Shown here: positions 48,930 through 59,161 of the stretch, one piece after another
Layout of the letters: the number at the start of each line of letters is the position of its first letter
Position numbering within the stretch: position 1 is the stretch's first letter
Source: Gigaspora rosea
Lineage: Eukaryota; Glomeromycota; Glomeromycetes; Diversisporales; Gigasporaceae
DNA: 64,000 nt
Direction: 5' to 3'
NCBI GenBank assembly: GCA_003550325.1
Contig: QKWP01000220.1
Location: 76,064-140,063 of the forward strand
The notes under the pieces: model-generated
Told to the model about the DNA's origin: nothing
The model's input: only the letters and a program-made list of their open reading frames with translations
Databases searched by the model: none
Translations under genes and position numbers: made by a program

Positions 48930-49270
48930 GATTTTATTTGTAAATATTTTCAGATCTATAACTGAAACGGAATGGAAAGATAAATTAAAATTGTTACAAT
49001 ATATAGTATCCGATCTTGAATATTTCATTCATCATGATTTAAATAGCGGAAATATTTTATTAGTAATTTGAAAAGTTCATATATTGCTGATTTTGATCTT
49101 TAAATTCATTGTTAGAACAGAAGAACGACGAACTAGTCATGTGTAGACCTAAAGTTTAGATGAAGTTTATATACTTTAGTGCCAGATATCTATTCATTCG
49201 ATATTATTATTTGGAACAATCTTCTATGGAACTTCCATTTCGTATAAGATTGTAATATTTATGACTACCT
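48930..49270 (+). pseudogene. Protein-kinase domain pseudogene, copy B
   Basis: The segment TETEWKDKLKLLQYIVSDLE is followed by YFIHHDLNSGNILL, a variant of the HRDLHSGNILL catalytic loop of tyrosine-kinase-like kinases. The DFG region survives as ADFDL, but a stop codon precedes it, and further on PDIYSFDIIIWNNLL matches the DIYSFGIIMWE helix. The N-lobe with the ATP-binding loop and VAVK lysine is not seen upstream, so this is a C-lobe fragment. It sits in the duplication next to the KCTD pseudogene. Confidence 0.75.
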
Positions 49271-49556
49271 GTAGTATTGGAATAAAGATTCGAAGAAACA
49301 AACGACTTTCAGAAAAATCCGTGACTTTTCACCGAATGAAAAATGATTGAAATCTTGTTGGAATTGACTGATACTCGAAAATTGGTTTAAATTTCATACG
49401 CAGATATATTTAACGACGGAAGTAAATTCATTACTTACACTGTATCAATCTGTCAACAAAATTCTGGAATAAACGAACTTAAAATTAATTTCTTTGAAAA
49501 ATATCCGTAAATTACAACATAATACCATAAAATTTTATAGCTGCAAATATTTATAA

Positions 49557-49917
49557 TCATCAAGTTTAGTCAGCAATTCTAGTCGATCGTCGTAACGTAT
49601 CAGAATAATAGATGACGTAATATTCATAAATAGTTACACAAGAGGGAACATACGTACGTTGTTATAAACAGTATATGTTAAGTACTGCTTTGAGATGTCT
49701 CATTATCCCCACTTTATTAAAGTTTCAACCTCTTACTTAAATACATGATTATGGATAATTATTTATGCATTTGCATTCGTACTAACAGATCTTGAATGAA
49801 TACACTTTCGTACTAAATTAATTACAGCCCCTGAATATCACGTATCAAAATAAAATATAAAAGCGTAGTACATACGAACGTTCACATGCTATAAGAAAAA
49901 TCAAAACATATCTTAAC
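49557..49917. promoter_or_regulatory. Upstream region of the KCTD gene
   Basis: About 360 bases outside the duplication, without repeats, that must hold the promoter of the gene at 49918. No convincing TATA box or other site stands out. Confidence 0.3.
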
Positions 49918-51480
49918 ATGTCAGAGGAAAGGATTATTTTAAATATTGGAGGTATAAAGGTATAGAGCCAACTATAAATTTTAAGTTACTTTTTATTTAT
50001 AAATATTTTACTTACATACATGTTACGCTTTTTTTTTTTTAATATATAGTATGAAACTTTTCGATCAACACTTATTGCTCAACCAGAGACATTACTTGGA
50101 ACAATATTTCAGGATCAAAATGAATACATTAAAAATTTTTTGGTTAATGGAAATGAATATTTTTTTAACCGTAATGGTAAAGCATTTTACTATATAATGG
50201 AATTTTATCGAACTGGAAAGCTTTTATGGTCTACAGAAATAAAAGAGTCACAAATTACTTATCAACAACTTAAAGAGGAACTTGATTATTTTCAAATTAA
50301 TAAATCAAATATATTTTCTTCATTAGCATCAGAAATTGCTAAAACTACAATTGATCAATTCATTTCAAGTCTTGAACAATTAATTATTAGTCATTACATA
50401 AACAATTTTGACAGTGCATTTCATTTATTAGTTCATGATTATAATAACAATAAGGATGATCGTCTTAGACATTTTAGAGGATGTGCTTTTGATATCTTGA
50501 ATAATATGGAAGAACATATTGAAAAACATTTAATTGAAACTTTTATTGGATTGGATCTAAAATGGGAATGTCAAAAAAAAAAATATACTAGTTATCAAGT
50601 TTTTGAGATTACTATCACGTTTTCTTCCCCAGTTGAAAAACTGTCAAAATTTGAGAATTCTCAAGATCACATCATATTTATCCAAGCTCCAATCAACACG
50701 TCAGAAGAAAAGATTATATTAAATGTTGGTGGAAAAAAGGTATTATATAAAATATAATAAAAATTTTTAAATTACTTTTACTTAAGTTTGTAAAATATTT
50801 ATATAACTATATATTTTTTTATTTCATAGTATGAAATCTTTCAATCATCTCTTACAGCTCAGCCAGAAACTTTACTTGGAACAATGTTTCAAGATCGAAA
50901 TAAATGTATGAGACATCCAATTAATGGAAATGAATATTTTTTTGATCGTAATAGTGAAGCATTTTATTATATAATGGAGTTTTACCGAACTGGAAAGCTT
51001 ATTTGGCCCAATGAATCTGGAAAAGTTACTTGTAAACAACTTGAAGTAGAACTTGATTACTTTCAAATCCCTTTTGATAAACCGAAAGTAATTTGTTCAT
51101 CAGTTTTAGAAATTATTAGAAATAATATTAATAACCTCATTTTAGCTTTTGAAGAATTAATCATTCGTTGTTGCAAATATTTTATAAATGATATAAAATT
51201 AGAACTTAGAAATGGTGGTGGAATTTATATAATTAATGATAAGTCAGATAATAGGCATTGTTATGATTTACAAGATTTACAAACGTTTTGTCAATCTAAA
51301 TTTATGTATTATGAGACTCGTGTTATTTTAAATAATATGGGAAATTACATTGAAGAACAATTAGTTAAAAGATTTTCTGATTTAAATCTAAAATTTGAAT
51401 CCGGACAAAATAGTAGTTTTCTACCTTTGATCACTATCACTTTTTCATTTGAAAATATTTATAACAATTTTAAAAAATAA
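49918..51480 (+). CDS. Protein with two tandem KCTD-type BTB (T1) domains, three exons
   Basis: Exons 49918-49959, 50050-50739 and 50830-51480 join in phase 0 into 460 residues. Exon 1 encodes MSEERIILNIGGIK; exon 2 continues YETFRSTLIAQPETLLGTIF through GNEYFFNRNGKAFYYIMEFY, a BTB_2 (K-channel tetramerisation) domain at residues 5-105. After a linker with hydrophobic helices the pattern restarts: EEKIILNVGGKK (residues 233-244), intron, YEIFQSSLTAQPETLLGTMF, and GNEYFFDRNSEAFYYIMEFY (second domain, to about 335), then a C-terminal region. Both introns are 90 nt, GT-AG, in the same codon position of their unit, so the gene arose by tandem duplication of an intron-containing module. Such domains form oligomers and often serve as cullin-3 adaptors; no channel or kelch segment is present. 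Retaining intron 2 would stop translation five codons later and give a one-domain protein. It looks intact and is the likely source family of the pseudogenes at 8952 and 46200. Confidence 0.88.
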
Positions 51481-51895
51481 TATAAACTTATTTGTTATTT
51501 ATTATTAGAATAATAGATTAATATAAGAAACTCGTTTGTGACTAGAATAATATTTTAGCGCTAGATTTTTTTTAAATTAAATTGGTTCAAATATAATATA
51601 TACTTACCGGTATATGTTATTTACTATCAAAATGTTAGATCAATCTACAGAATTCATTTGAAACTAGAATAATATTTTAGTATTAGTTTTTTTTTTTTTT
51701 TTAAACTGAACTGGTATATATAATCAACTTTTTTTTTTTATCTACTGTAAATTAATAGATTCATATTAACATCTAAGCCCAAACAAAGTTAATTTTCGTT
51801 TTTACAATATTGAATTAGAGAAAATTTTGTCTTTTTTATCGGACCTATCGTAAATTTAAAAATTTTTTTTTTGTTATGCCGAAACTAGGGCTGTT
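51481..51895. other. A+T-rich 3' flank of the KCTD gene
   Basis: Two direct repeats of about 90 bp (agactcgtttgtgactagaataatatttta-type, near 51525 and 51655) and a partial copy of the 34361 repeat (51738-51870). No gene. Confidence 0.5.
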
Positions 51896-52663
51896 AATCG
51901 GTCCGTCCGGTCCGTCCTGGTTAAAAGACTTTTAAAAAACCGGATCGGACTGCGGTCCAGGACCGAATAGAGCTAGACCGGACGGACCGATGATCAATAT
52001 AATACTTTTTGCTATAACGATGAAATTAAGCTTGTCAGTATAAAGAATTTCAATACTTTTACAATAAGCTTTTCAAATTTATAATATTTGCTTATATGAT
52101 ATAAGAGAGCAATAATTAATACGTTTGATAATTTTAGTCATACATAAATTATGGATTAGAAAATAATATAGTATATTAATATAGCAAAATAACATCATTT
52201 AATTAACTTCGTAAATATGAACATTATAGTTAAAATCAGTTAAAAAGATATTTTGTCACTTTTAACCACTTAACATTCGATAATTTGACTGAATAAAATA
52301 ATCATAATTGGCACGCTAAATGCTCAATCTTGTACTGATTCAAGACAAGAATTGTCTTAATATATGAAAATATTAAAGTAAATTAACAAAACGATTAGAT
52401 GTTACTTGCATAGAAAAAAATTTATTAATATAACATTGTTAGCATTTACATTCCTGTCAAATACTTAAAAATTTATAAACCTATATATTAAATATAAAAA
52501 ATAAAGTATACTACTAGTATCGGGTTATTTCCAAGTTAAAATCAAAAAAAAATTTTTAATCGGTAAAATGCTATAGTATACGTATTTTTATAAGCACAAT
52601 AAAATTATATACATATATAAAAAAAACCTGATAGCAGGAAAAAAAAATTTTATAAATTAAAAT

Positions 52664-52930
52664 TTAGAATGTTAAGTCTTCAGCAAACCAAGATTTTAAA
52701 CACAAAACAGCCCGAACAGTTTCATTATCAAGAGAATTTCGTGATTTAGTAACTGTTAATCCAGCTAAACTAAAAAGTTGTTCACATGGAACATTAGTAG
52801 ACATAATAGCTAGATAATCTTGTATTTGCTTATAGGCGTTGTTTGGAACACGAATTTGAGGCAAGCTAATAGTTAATTTAGTCGAATACAAATTATAATT
52901 TTTATCATTAAAAATCCTCGGTTAAATTAA
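52664..52930 (-). pseudogene. hAT transposase C-terminal dimerisation domain fragment
   Basis: The minus-strand frame reads LPQIRVPNNAYKQIQDYLAI, then MSTNVPCEQLFSLAGLTVTK and SRNSLDNETVRAVLCLKSWF. This is the hATC domain: the helix before the conserved S-x-x-x-E-x-x-F-S-x-A-G motif (here P-C-E-Q-L-F-S-L-A-G), the RNSL segment and the final LCLKSW. The DDE catalytic parts are missing; the sequence upstream on the minus strand was displaced by LTR insertions. Only about 75-85 residues remain of a protein that normally has 500 or more. Confidence 0.85.
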
Positions 52931-53214
52931 TCATTAGCTTGTTTCGAACTCGTATTCAAAAATAATGCCCATAATCATTATTTCGCACAAACACAGTGCA
53001 AATTGTAAATCACCTGATCACACTATTGCTGTCATTAATAAATTTCTCTATTTTATTAACGTTAAACGTGGTTTATTCTTGTTTAACAAACTAAAGGGTT
53101 TGCAATTGAATTTTAATCAAAAACAACATTTTATAGTTGTTTCACAATGCGTATTATCATAATATTTAGTTTATTTGATATTTACTATTAGGACCGACAG
53201 TCCTTTCAGTCCGA

Positions 53215-53815
53215 TGTTACAACATTATTTTTTTATTTAACATTTTTTTATTTTTTACTATATTTTTGTTTCTATTAGTACGTATTGTAGTATTATTTTA
53301 TCATTTTCTTATTTGGGTATAGTATGGGAGCGACATCGAAGTTATCAACTCTCTGGGGGAGTTACGAACTCCCGAAAAGAGAGAGAAACTCCCGGAAGTA
53401 GGGAGAAACTCCCGGAAACAGGAAAAGTCTCTTGGAGAGAGTTTAAAACTTTAGATAAAATTACCAATTATATAAAGGGAGGGTTTTAGCCGCGAATGAA
53501 GGACATTAGTTCGCATTTTTGTTTATTAATTTAGTCGTAATTTTACTCTCATGTATTTTGATGTATAAGAAATTTGCTTAAGAAACCTCAATAAAGAGAA
53601 ACCTTACCCTATAAGTTCTAAAAAGTTCGTATAAATATCAATATAGACTTAATAAACCCATGTTTAAACCCGCTTAATAATAAACTGAATATTAACGAGA
53701 CGGATAAATTCGTATTAGTCGCCAAAACATATTTAGTTTCACAACCACATAAATTTGTCTACGATCGGAGCTAAAACCAGACCAGGTAACCAAAGATCTC
53801 CCACCCGGCGTAACA
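53215..53815. mobile_element. Probable solo LTR, 601 bp
   Basis: It starts tgttacaacatt and ends ggcgtaaca, the TG...CA pattern with a 6-bp inverted tip. Inside are a TATA-like attatataaaggg near 53470 and caataaag near 53589. Four degenerate copies of gagaaactcccgga lie at 53370-53420. No internal domain follows and the flanks (tccga/ctgtc) do not form a duplication, so recombination or decay is implied. Confidence 0.6.
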
Positions 53816-53833
53816 CTGTCCTAAAAAGAACGG

Positions 53834-54609
53834 TGAGAAGGGGAAAATACTACCCTACTTCTAACTATACTCACAACACACTAATAGCACTAACTAAATC
53901 AACTCAACCCGACACTCAAGACTTCTAAACCTTGAACTGGCAGGCAGAAAGAGGCGTGGAAGATTTGGTCCGGGTCTCAAGGTTCGGAGAGTCTTGGTAT
54001 GGCGGAATAAACTTGTACCGAATTACTAGGGTCGAATAGAGTCTCTCGATTATGTCACGGGACTCTAATATGGGTCACGGGGTTTATACTTCAATACGGA
54101 TTTACGTATCAGGGAAGTATCAGTTTATAATATTAACAACTGTTTATTTATTATATCGGGGGAGGTTACTAACTTATAACACTTCTACTCTAATTTCGAA
54201 GGTTATTACTATACAATATTGAACTCAAACTTCGAACTCAACTGAGCTCAAAAGCTATCTTGCTCTAAAGACAAGAGACATCATATTTATACTTTTACAT
54301 TGCTGCTCTAATCCTACTTTCATACAGGTTTCCGCCACTGAACTTAGTGCATAAATGCCAGAAAGCAAATAAATGTAATTTCACAAATAAATGCGACAAA
54401 GTAAATAAAGGTGTGAAAGTGAATTTCGCGAATAAATTCATGGGTGTTTCAGATAAGGAAACAATTTACTACAGTACTATATATGGAGCTATATATATCA
54501 GGCGAAGTAAAGAAGAAAAGAGAAATATAAAGAAGGAAAAAGAAGAAAATAGAAAAATAACAACAAAGAAAAGAAACTAGGTCTATCACAGGCGCAGGGA
54601 ACCCTTCAC
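53834..54609 (-). mobile_element. LTR of a retrotransposon (3' LTR, element on minus strand)
   Basis: These 776 bases begin tgagaaggggaaaatact and end gggaacccttcac. They match 57657-58430 along the whole length. The outer flank is aacgg (53829-53833), also found right after the other LTR (58431-58435), giving a 5-bp target duplication (or 4 bp if the LTR ends in CA). Confidence 0.88.
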
Positions 54610-54764
54610 ATTCTCCCACCCTTATTTTTGAGTTATACGAGAAAAGGGTATCGAGGCTTGGATACTTCTTCTAAGCTAGGACACTGACAACCTAGACTGG
54701 ATTGGAGTTACTGTCGGATTTCTGCATTCGAGGTACATTTCTTTAGTCTTCCCTGTTCATCTTC

Positions 54765-54835
54765 TTCAACGCCAATTCCATTTTTATAGCAGTTTCCAAC
54801 CTTGTGGATGCTATTATAGATTCACTTTTATGGCT
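54765..54835 (-). pseudogene. Sel1-like repeat fragment inside the LTR element
   Basis: The minus strand reads SIHKVGNCYKNGIGVEEDEQ, a clean match to the second half of a Sel1 repeat (GxxYxxGIGVxxDxxKA). It breaks off after GRLKKC. Confidence 0.6.
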
Positions 54836-55384
54836 CTTCTCATGAGCCTGTGACATACGCGGGGATACACTATGACATTCCTCTGGGGCTTCTCTTGAGT
54901 CTTATCCAGCAGGTAATGCAGACGTTTCCTTCCTTCTTCATGTCCCAATTACTTTTGTGGCTTCTGTGTCAATAATTCCACTGGCTTTAGCAGATAGGAC
55001 CTCACAACTCGCCCTATCCCATCCTAGCATTCGTTACTGCAGGCACAGTTGAATTATCAAGTTCCTTCTTTACAGATAGGGCCCCACAACTTACCCTATC
55101 TCATCCTAACCAACCTTATTCTATTGTTAGGTCTGATTTTTCAAATCTTACAGGGGGTCACAGGACAAGAACTATCGGGTTGCCGATTACTAAGTTTTCT
55201 ACTCTTTTACTGCCGTTGGTCAATAAATCGGTTTTACAATATCCAGCAGGTCCCCTCGTTCATTAGTCATCTTTTTCATGAAATGGCATTACCTTTTTCT
55301 CCCGTAGGTAATTCTGGACGAATTAATAATCCATTATTAGGTTCATTTTTTTTTTTTAGTTAATCTTCATTTTGATCGATATTA

Positions 55385-55640
55385 TTTAACCAACAAACGA
55401 TTCTTGAATTGATTATGGTAGTAGTTGGTCATTTTGTAGAATCTGAGTCCATGCATCTATTGGCTAACTTAATTCAGGCGTCCATTCGTTTAAATCCCAG
55501 TCTTGACAAATTTTTGTGAAAAGCTTAACACCAAAGGTTCACTATCGAATGTTTTTTTCAGTTGGGCATGACTCCAATTTCACCATGATAACAATATGCA
55601 ATGCCAAGATCTCCATCATCCTTTAAAAGAGTTCTTAACG
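55385..55640 (-). pseudogene. Unidentified coding remnant with a Sel1-like stretch
   Basis: At 55560-55622 the minus strand reads GDLGIAYCYHGEIGVMPN, Sel1-like. Further on (55395-55530) another frame gives LFTKICQDWDLNEWTPELS, a stop, then PIDAWTQILQNDQLLP. These look like real protein but I do not recognise the second part. Frames change between the pieces. Confidence 0.45.
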
Positions 55641-56481
55641 CATTTTCTTAGATCAAACATTAGACTATTAACAGCTCGAATCATAGATTATCCTCTTGGG
55701 TTTAAATTTATATATCGATTGACTAATATAACAATTGGAAGTCCAGATATGCAATCGGGGTGTAATTTATGACAAGTTTTTTTTTTCTTTTTTTTTTTTT
55801 TTTTGAGTCAGACAATACTAATTCACTTCTTCTAGTTATCTTCTAGAGCCTTTGCCAAGTGTAGGGTGTCCTTTCGGTTACAGCAGCACTTGATGGCGGT
55901 CCCATAGCACGATTTCGATGGCTTGGTCATTCAATATTGGCATCACAAGATTTGAACAATGAGGCTTTGAATGTTGATCACAATGGGTGATCATGGGATT
56001 AGATATATAAGGTAATTAGCTTGTGATTTCTTATTAATATGGCTAATTGATCGATTATTAATTCTCCTGTCTCCTATTTTCTCCAGGTCTAATGATAGCC
56101 ACTGATATTTGAATTTTTTGGTAATTTGGCTTCGGTTAAGGGGGTTTACTAAGGTTCTTTAAGGTTAGGATTTTTTGTTTTTTATATATATATATATATA
56201 TAAGACATATTATTTTTCTAGAGCAGAACGGTTGAACAGATGCCACCACTAAGATCAAATACTGTAGCATACATCCGGTATATTGGTAGGTATTGAAGGG
56301 TTTCGCTAACGATTACTGCGATCCAGATTTGTGGTTGTACTAACTAAAATCTTTTCTTATTTTCTTTAATTCCAGTTTCTTTCCTTCGACAAGGACCCAA
56401 GGTACTTGTTTCTCTAACGCTTCTTACTTCAAACGATTTGTATTGTCCTTTCGAATCATTATCTTTGGCAGGTTTCAAATG

Positions 56482-56808
56482 CTATTCTAGATATTTGGGT
56501 GCATTCTTAGCAGACCTTTGGCGATAATTGATGGTCTTGTTTTTATTTTTCTCTACTTCATTTTGATAGCAGTCACCAACCTTCGGCATGTCTTCAGCTT
56601 CAGCAAGCTCTATGCTGGTAAGTTCTTCGACTACACCTTTTCCTTCATCTGTACATCGAAATTTTTTAACTTTTTCCAACCACAACTCACATGCTTGACT
56701 TAATGCTCTCCTTCCAGGAGTTTTTTGGCATATTTCTTCTTTTTTTTTACTTGTATTATCATCAACTAACGTCTCTTGATCACTGTCTCCTAGGTCTTTA
56801 TTATCCAC
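56482..56808 (-). pseudogene. Acidic/lysine-rich fragment ending in a Sel1-like repeat
   Basis: A 108-residue minus-strand frame starts with an acidic stretch (MDNKDLGDSDQETLVDDN), then KTPGRRALSQACELWLEKVK. It ends with MPKVGDCYQNEVEKNKNKT and a following SAKN, which fits a Sel1 repeat that has lost the central GIG. Two neighbouring Lys-rich frames (56790-56972 and 56986-57174) link it to the zinc-knuckle fragment in other frames, so this is probably one decayed reading frame. Confidence 0.5.
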
Positions 56809-57190
56809 GATTCTTTCAGGTCTTGCAGATATGCTTTTTGACTTTCTTTCATCCTTTTGATCTGAATTGTGTCTGTCGTTGTCAGTTCTGGTTTCCTTTT
56901 GTTTATCATTTTTAACTTTGTTTCCATTTTTGCACCAAGGTCCAAAGGTGCAAGCTCTATTATCAGTTTCAATCTTTGCTGATTGTTAAAAATATATTAA
57001 TGTCTTGTTTCTATCTTTCTTAGGTTTATTTAATTTTGGAAGAGCTGGTGTAATTTCTTTCTTTTCTTTTGATTCTTCTAGGACGAGATATGCGCCACGT
57101 ACTTCGGTCACTGGGTCCTTCTTATATCGGGCTTTGGTAAGGAGACTTTTGCCGTAGGAGTTATTGGAGGTCAATTTTTCCTGGACGAGG

Positions 57191-57475
57191 TCACGTGGAT
57201 ATATAGCAGTAAGTATACAATTGGCACTTCTTTAGTACATTTAAGTCGGTAAGGTCTTCTAATATTTCAAGAACTAATTCCAGAGCATAGAGAAGTTGTA
57301 TATCATCGATATAATCATTTCCAAAGATTTCATTCACGATCTCTTGGAATTTGGTTATTTGGTTATAGGTTAAAGCTTCAGATAAGGCAGCACATAGTTC
57401 TTCTAGTTCTTTCACTTCTGGGTATTGACCAACTATGTGTCCGTTTTTGTAGCAATAAGTGCACCATCTTTTCAC
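57191..57475 (-). pseudogene. Gag-like fragment with a broken CCHC zinc knuckle
   Basis: Ninety-four residues begin MKRWCTYCYKNGHIVGQYPE: C5-x2-C8-x4-H13 is intact, but the fourth ligand at position 18 is Tyr instead of Cys (a G-to-A type change). The rest is acidic and helical (LEELCAALSEALTYNQIT). Zinc knuckles of this kind bind nucleic acid in gag or in nucleic-acid-binding host proteins. Its place just after the primer-binding site supports gag. Confidence 0.55.
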
Positions 57476-57656
57476 TAGGAGGTCTGTTTGGGTTACCGGT
57501 AGTCTTATCTCCTTTGCTTGATATTGAGCACCTTTATTTGAGTATTGGTATCTTGCAGCCGATTCTGGTATGGAGTAATAATAGTACTGGTCATTTTGGT
57601 GTACTCGTCTCTCAGTTTTCGGGTTGGTAAAGTTCTATCTCACAGTCACCACCAAT

Positions 57657-58430
57657 TGAGAAGGGGAAAATACTATTCTACTTCTAACTATACTCACAAC
57701 ACACTAATAGCACTAACTAAATCAACTCAACCCAATACTCAAGACTTCTAAACCTTGAACTGGCAGGCAGAAAAAGGTGTCGAAGATTTGGTTTGGGTCT
57801 CAAGATTCGGAGAGTCTTGTTATGGCAGAATAAAATGTACTGAATTACTAGGGTCGAATAGAGTCTTACGATTATGTCATGGGACTCTAATATGGGTCAC
57901 AGAGTTTATACTTCAATATGGATTTACATATCGGGAAAGTATCGGTTTATAATATTAACAACAGTTTATTTATTATATCAGGGAGGTTACTAACTTATAA
58001 CACTTCTACTCTAATTTCGAAGGTTATTACTATACAACATTGAACTCAAACTTCAAACTCAACTGAGCTCAAAAGCTATCTTGCTCTAAAGACAAGAGAC
58101 ATCATATTTATACTTTTACATTACTGCACTAATCCTACTTTCATACAGATTTCCGCCACTGAACTTAGTGCATAAATGCCAGAAAGGAATAAATGTAATT
58201 TCGTGAATAAATGCGACAAAGTGAATAAAGCCGCGAAAGTGAATTTTGTGAATAAGTTCATAGGCGTTTACAGATAAGGAAACAATTTACTACAGTACTA
58301 TATATGGGGCTATGTATATTGGGTGAAGTAAAGAAGAAAAGAGAAATATAAAGAAAGAAAAAGAAGAAAATAGAAAAATAACAACAAAAAAAAGAAACTA
58401 GTTCTATCACGGGCACAGGGAACCCTTTAC
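57657..58430 (-). mobile_element. LTR of a retrotransposon (5' LTR, element on minus strand)
   Basis: It matches 53834-54609 from tgagaagggg to the final ccctttac. Many differences are C/T and G/A changes that remove CG dinucleotides in this copy. The downstream flank aacgg completes the target duplication. Confidence 0.88.
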
Positions 58431-58570
58431 AACGGACCGGCCCAGTCCCTGGACGGACCGAAGGATCGTTAGACCAGACCGAACCCAGTTTTTATCTGAA
58501 AATCCAATTTGGTTAGGTCATATGATATAGATCTAAACAGGTGCAAAACAGAAATTAATATGCCGGTTAG

Positions 58571-58818
58571 ACCGTTTGAAGTTGATTCTTTGGTTAACAT
58601 CACTTTTCCAGGACTCTCGGGAGGGTAAAATAAAACGAACATATGAAATGAACATATAAAAATGAATAAATATGGGCCAATTTCATTGGTTGATATAAAT
58701 CAGGTTACTGGTGAGAGTCATCCAGTGTTTTGATTGGCTGTTCGTTTTCAGAGTAAGTGAGGGAGACTTCAGTTGAGGGGAGGGGTAATGTTAACCAAAA
58801 AATTAACTTCAAACAGCC
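58571..58818. mobile_element. MITE with 30-bp TIRs
   Basis: gtttgaagttgattctttgg and ttaacatcac at the left pair with gtaatgttaacc and aaaaaattaacttcaaac at the right. It sits at the likely right edge of the decayed hAT. Confidence 0.75.
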
Positions 58819-59145
58819 TTAGTATGATACAGGAATTATAGTTGTTAGAGTAAACTATTGTAACACAAATCAAAATAAATACTATGTACCGATATAGCTA
58901 ACCTACCTATAAATAGTAAGGTTTTTAGTGACCTTGAGTAAATTGATTAATTTTCAACTTGGGATCTTTGCGTAGAACTGGTTTACCTATGATAGCAATC
59001 AAATGCTCTACAATGGACAAATTTATTCAAATCCTTCATTACAGCTTCTCGCTATTTCTTTAAAGATCAGTGATTATCAATTCATCATGCCATTAAAAAT
59101 TCAATGAAAACAAAAAAAAAAGAGGAGAATAACACTCAATGCTTT
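58819..59145. other. Intergenic, nothing recognised
   Basis: No ORF, repeat or structured element stands out. Confidence 0.5.
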
Positions 59146-59161
59146 ATAAATAAATTAGGAT

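Larger units (their letters stand above)
28920..49556. repeat. Segmental duplication, copy B (interrupted by 31710-44183)
   Basis: This is the counterpart of 213-10830. Homology runs 28920-31705, stops at the TTAA-flanked insertion, and resumes 44188-49556. Private insertions in copy B are 30988-31258, 31710-44183, 46509-47585 and 48041-48638. Homology ends at gctgcaaatatttata. Confidence 0.88.
54610..57656 (-). mobile_element. Interior of the LTR retrotransposon, degenerate
   Basis: On the minus strand a primer-binding-site-like tggtggtgactgtgagat (57637-57654, 2 nt from the LTR, ending the tRNA CCA match) starts the interior and a purine tract aagggtgggagaa (54611-54623) ends it; both fix the orientation. 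A gag-like fragment with a zinc knuckle is at 57191-57475. I find no protease, reverse transcriptase or integrase motif. Sel1-like fragments are scattered instead (see 56482-56808, 55560-55622 and 54765-54835). Confidence 0.7.
51896..58570. mobile_element. Decayed hAT element with later LTR insertions (borders uncertain)
   Basis: The left end tagggctgttaatcggtccg and the repeated ggtccgtcc motifs are hAT-like. Inverted ggacggaccg motifs follow the LTR element at 58436-58465. A C-terminal hAT transposase fragment lies at 52664-52891. I could not find the matching right terminus or an 8-bp duplication; part of the right end may be replaced by the MITE at 58571. Confidence 0.5.

Noticed and set aside
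55049..55363. 104-residue plus-strand ORF
   Set aside because: It lies on the antisense strand of the LTR element interior and shows no recognisable domain.
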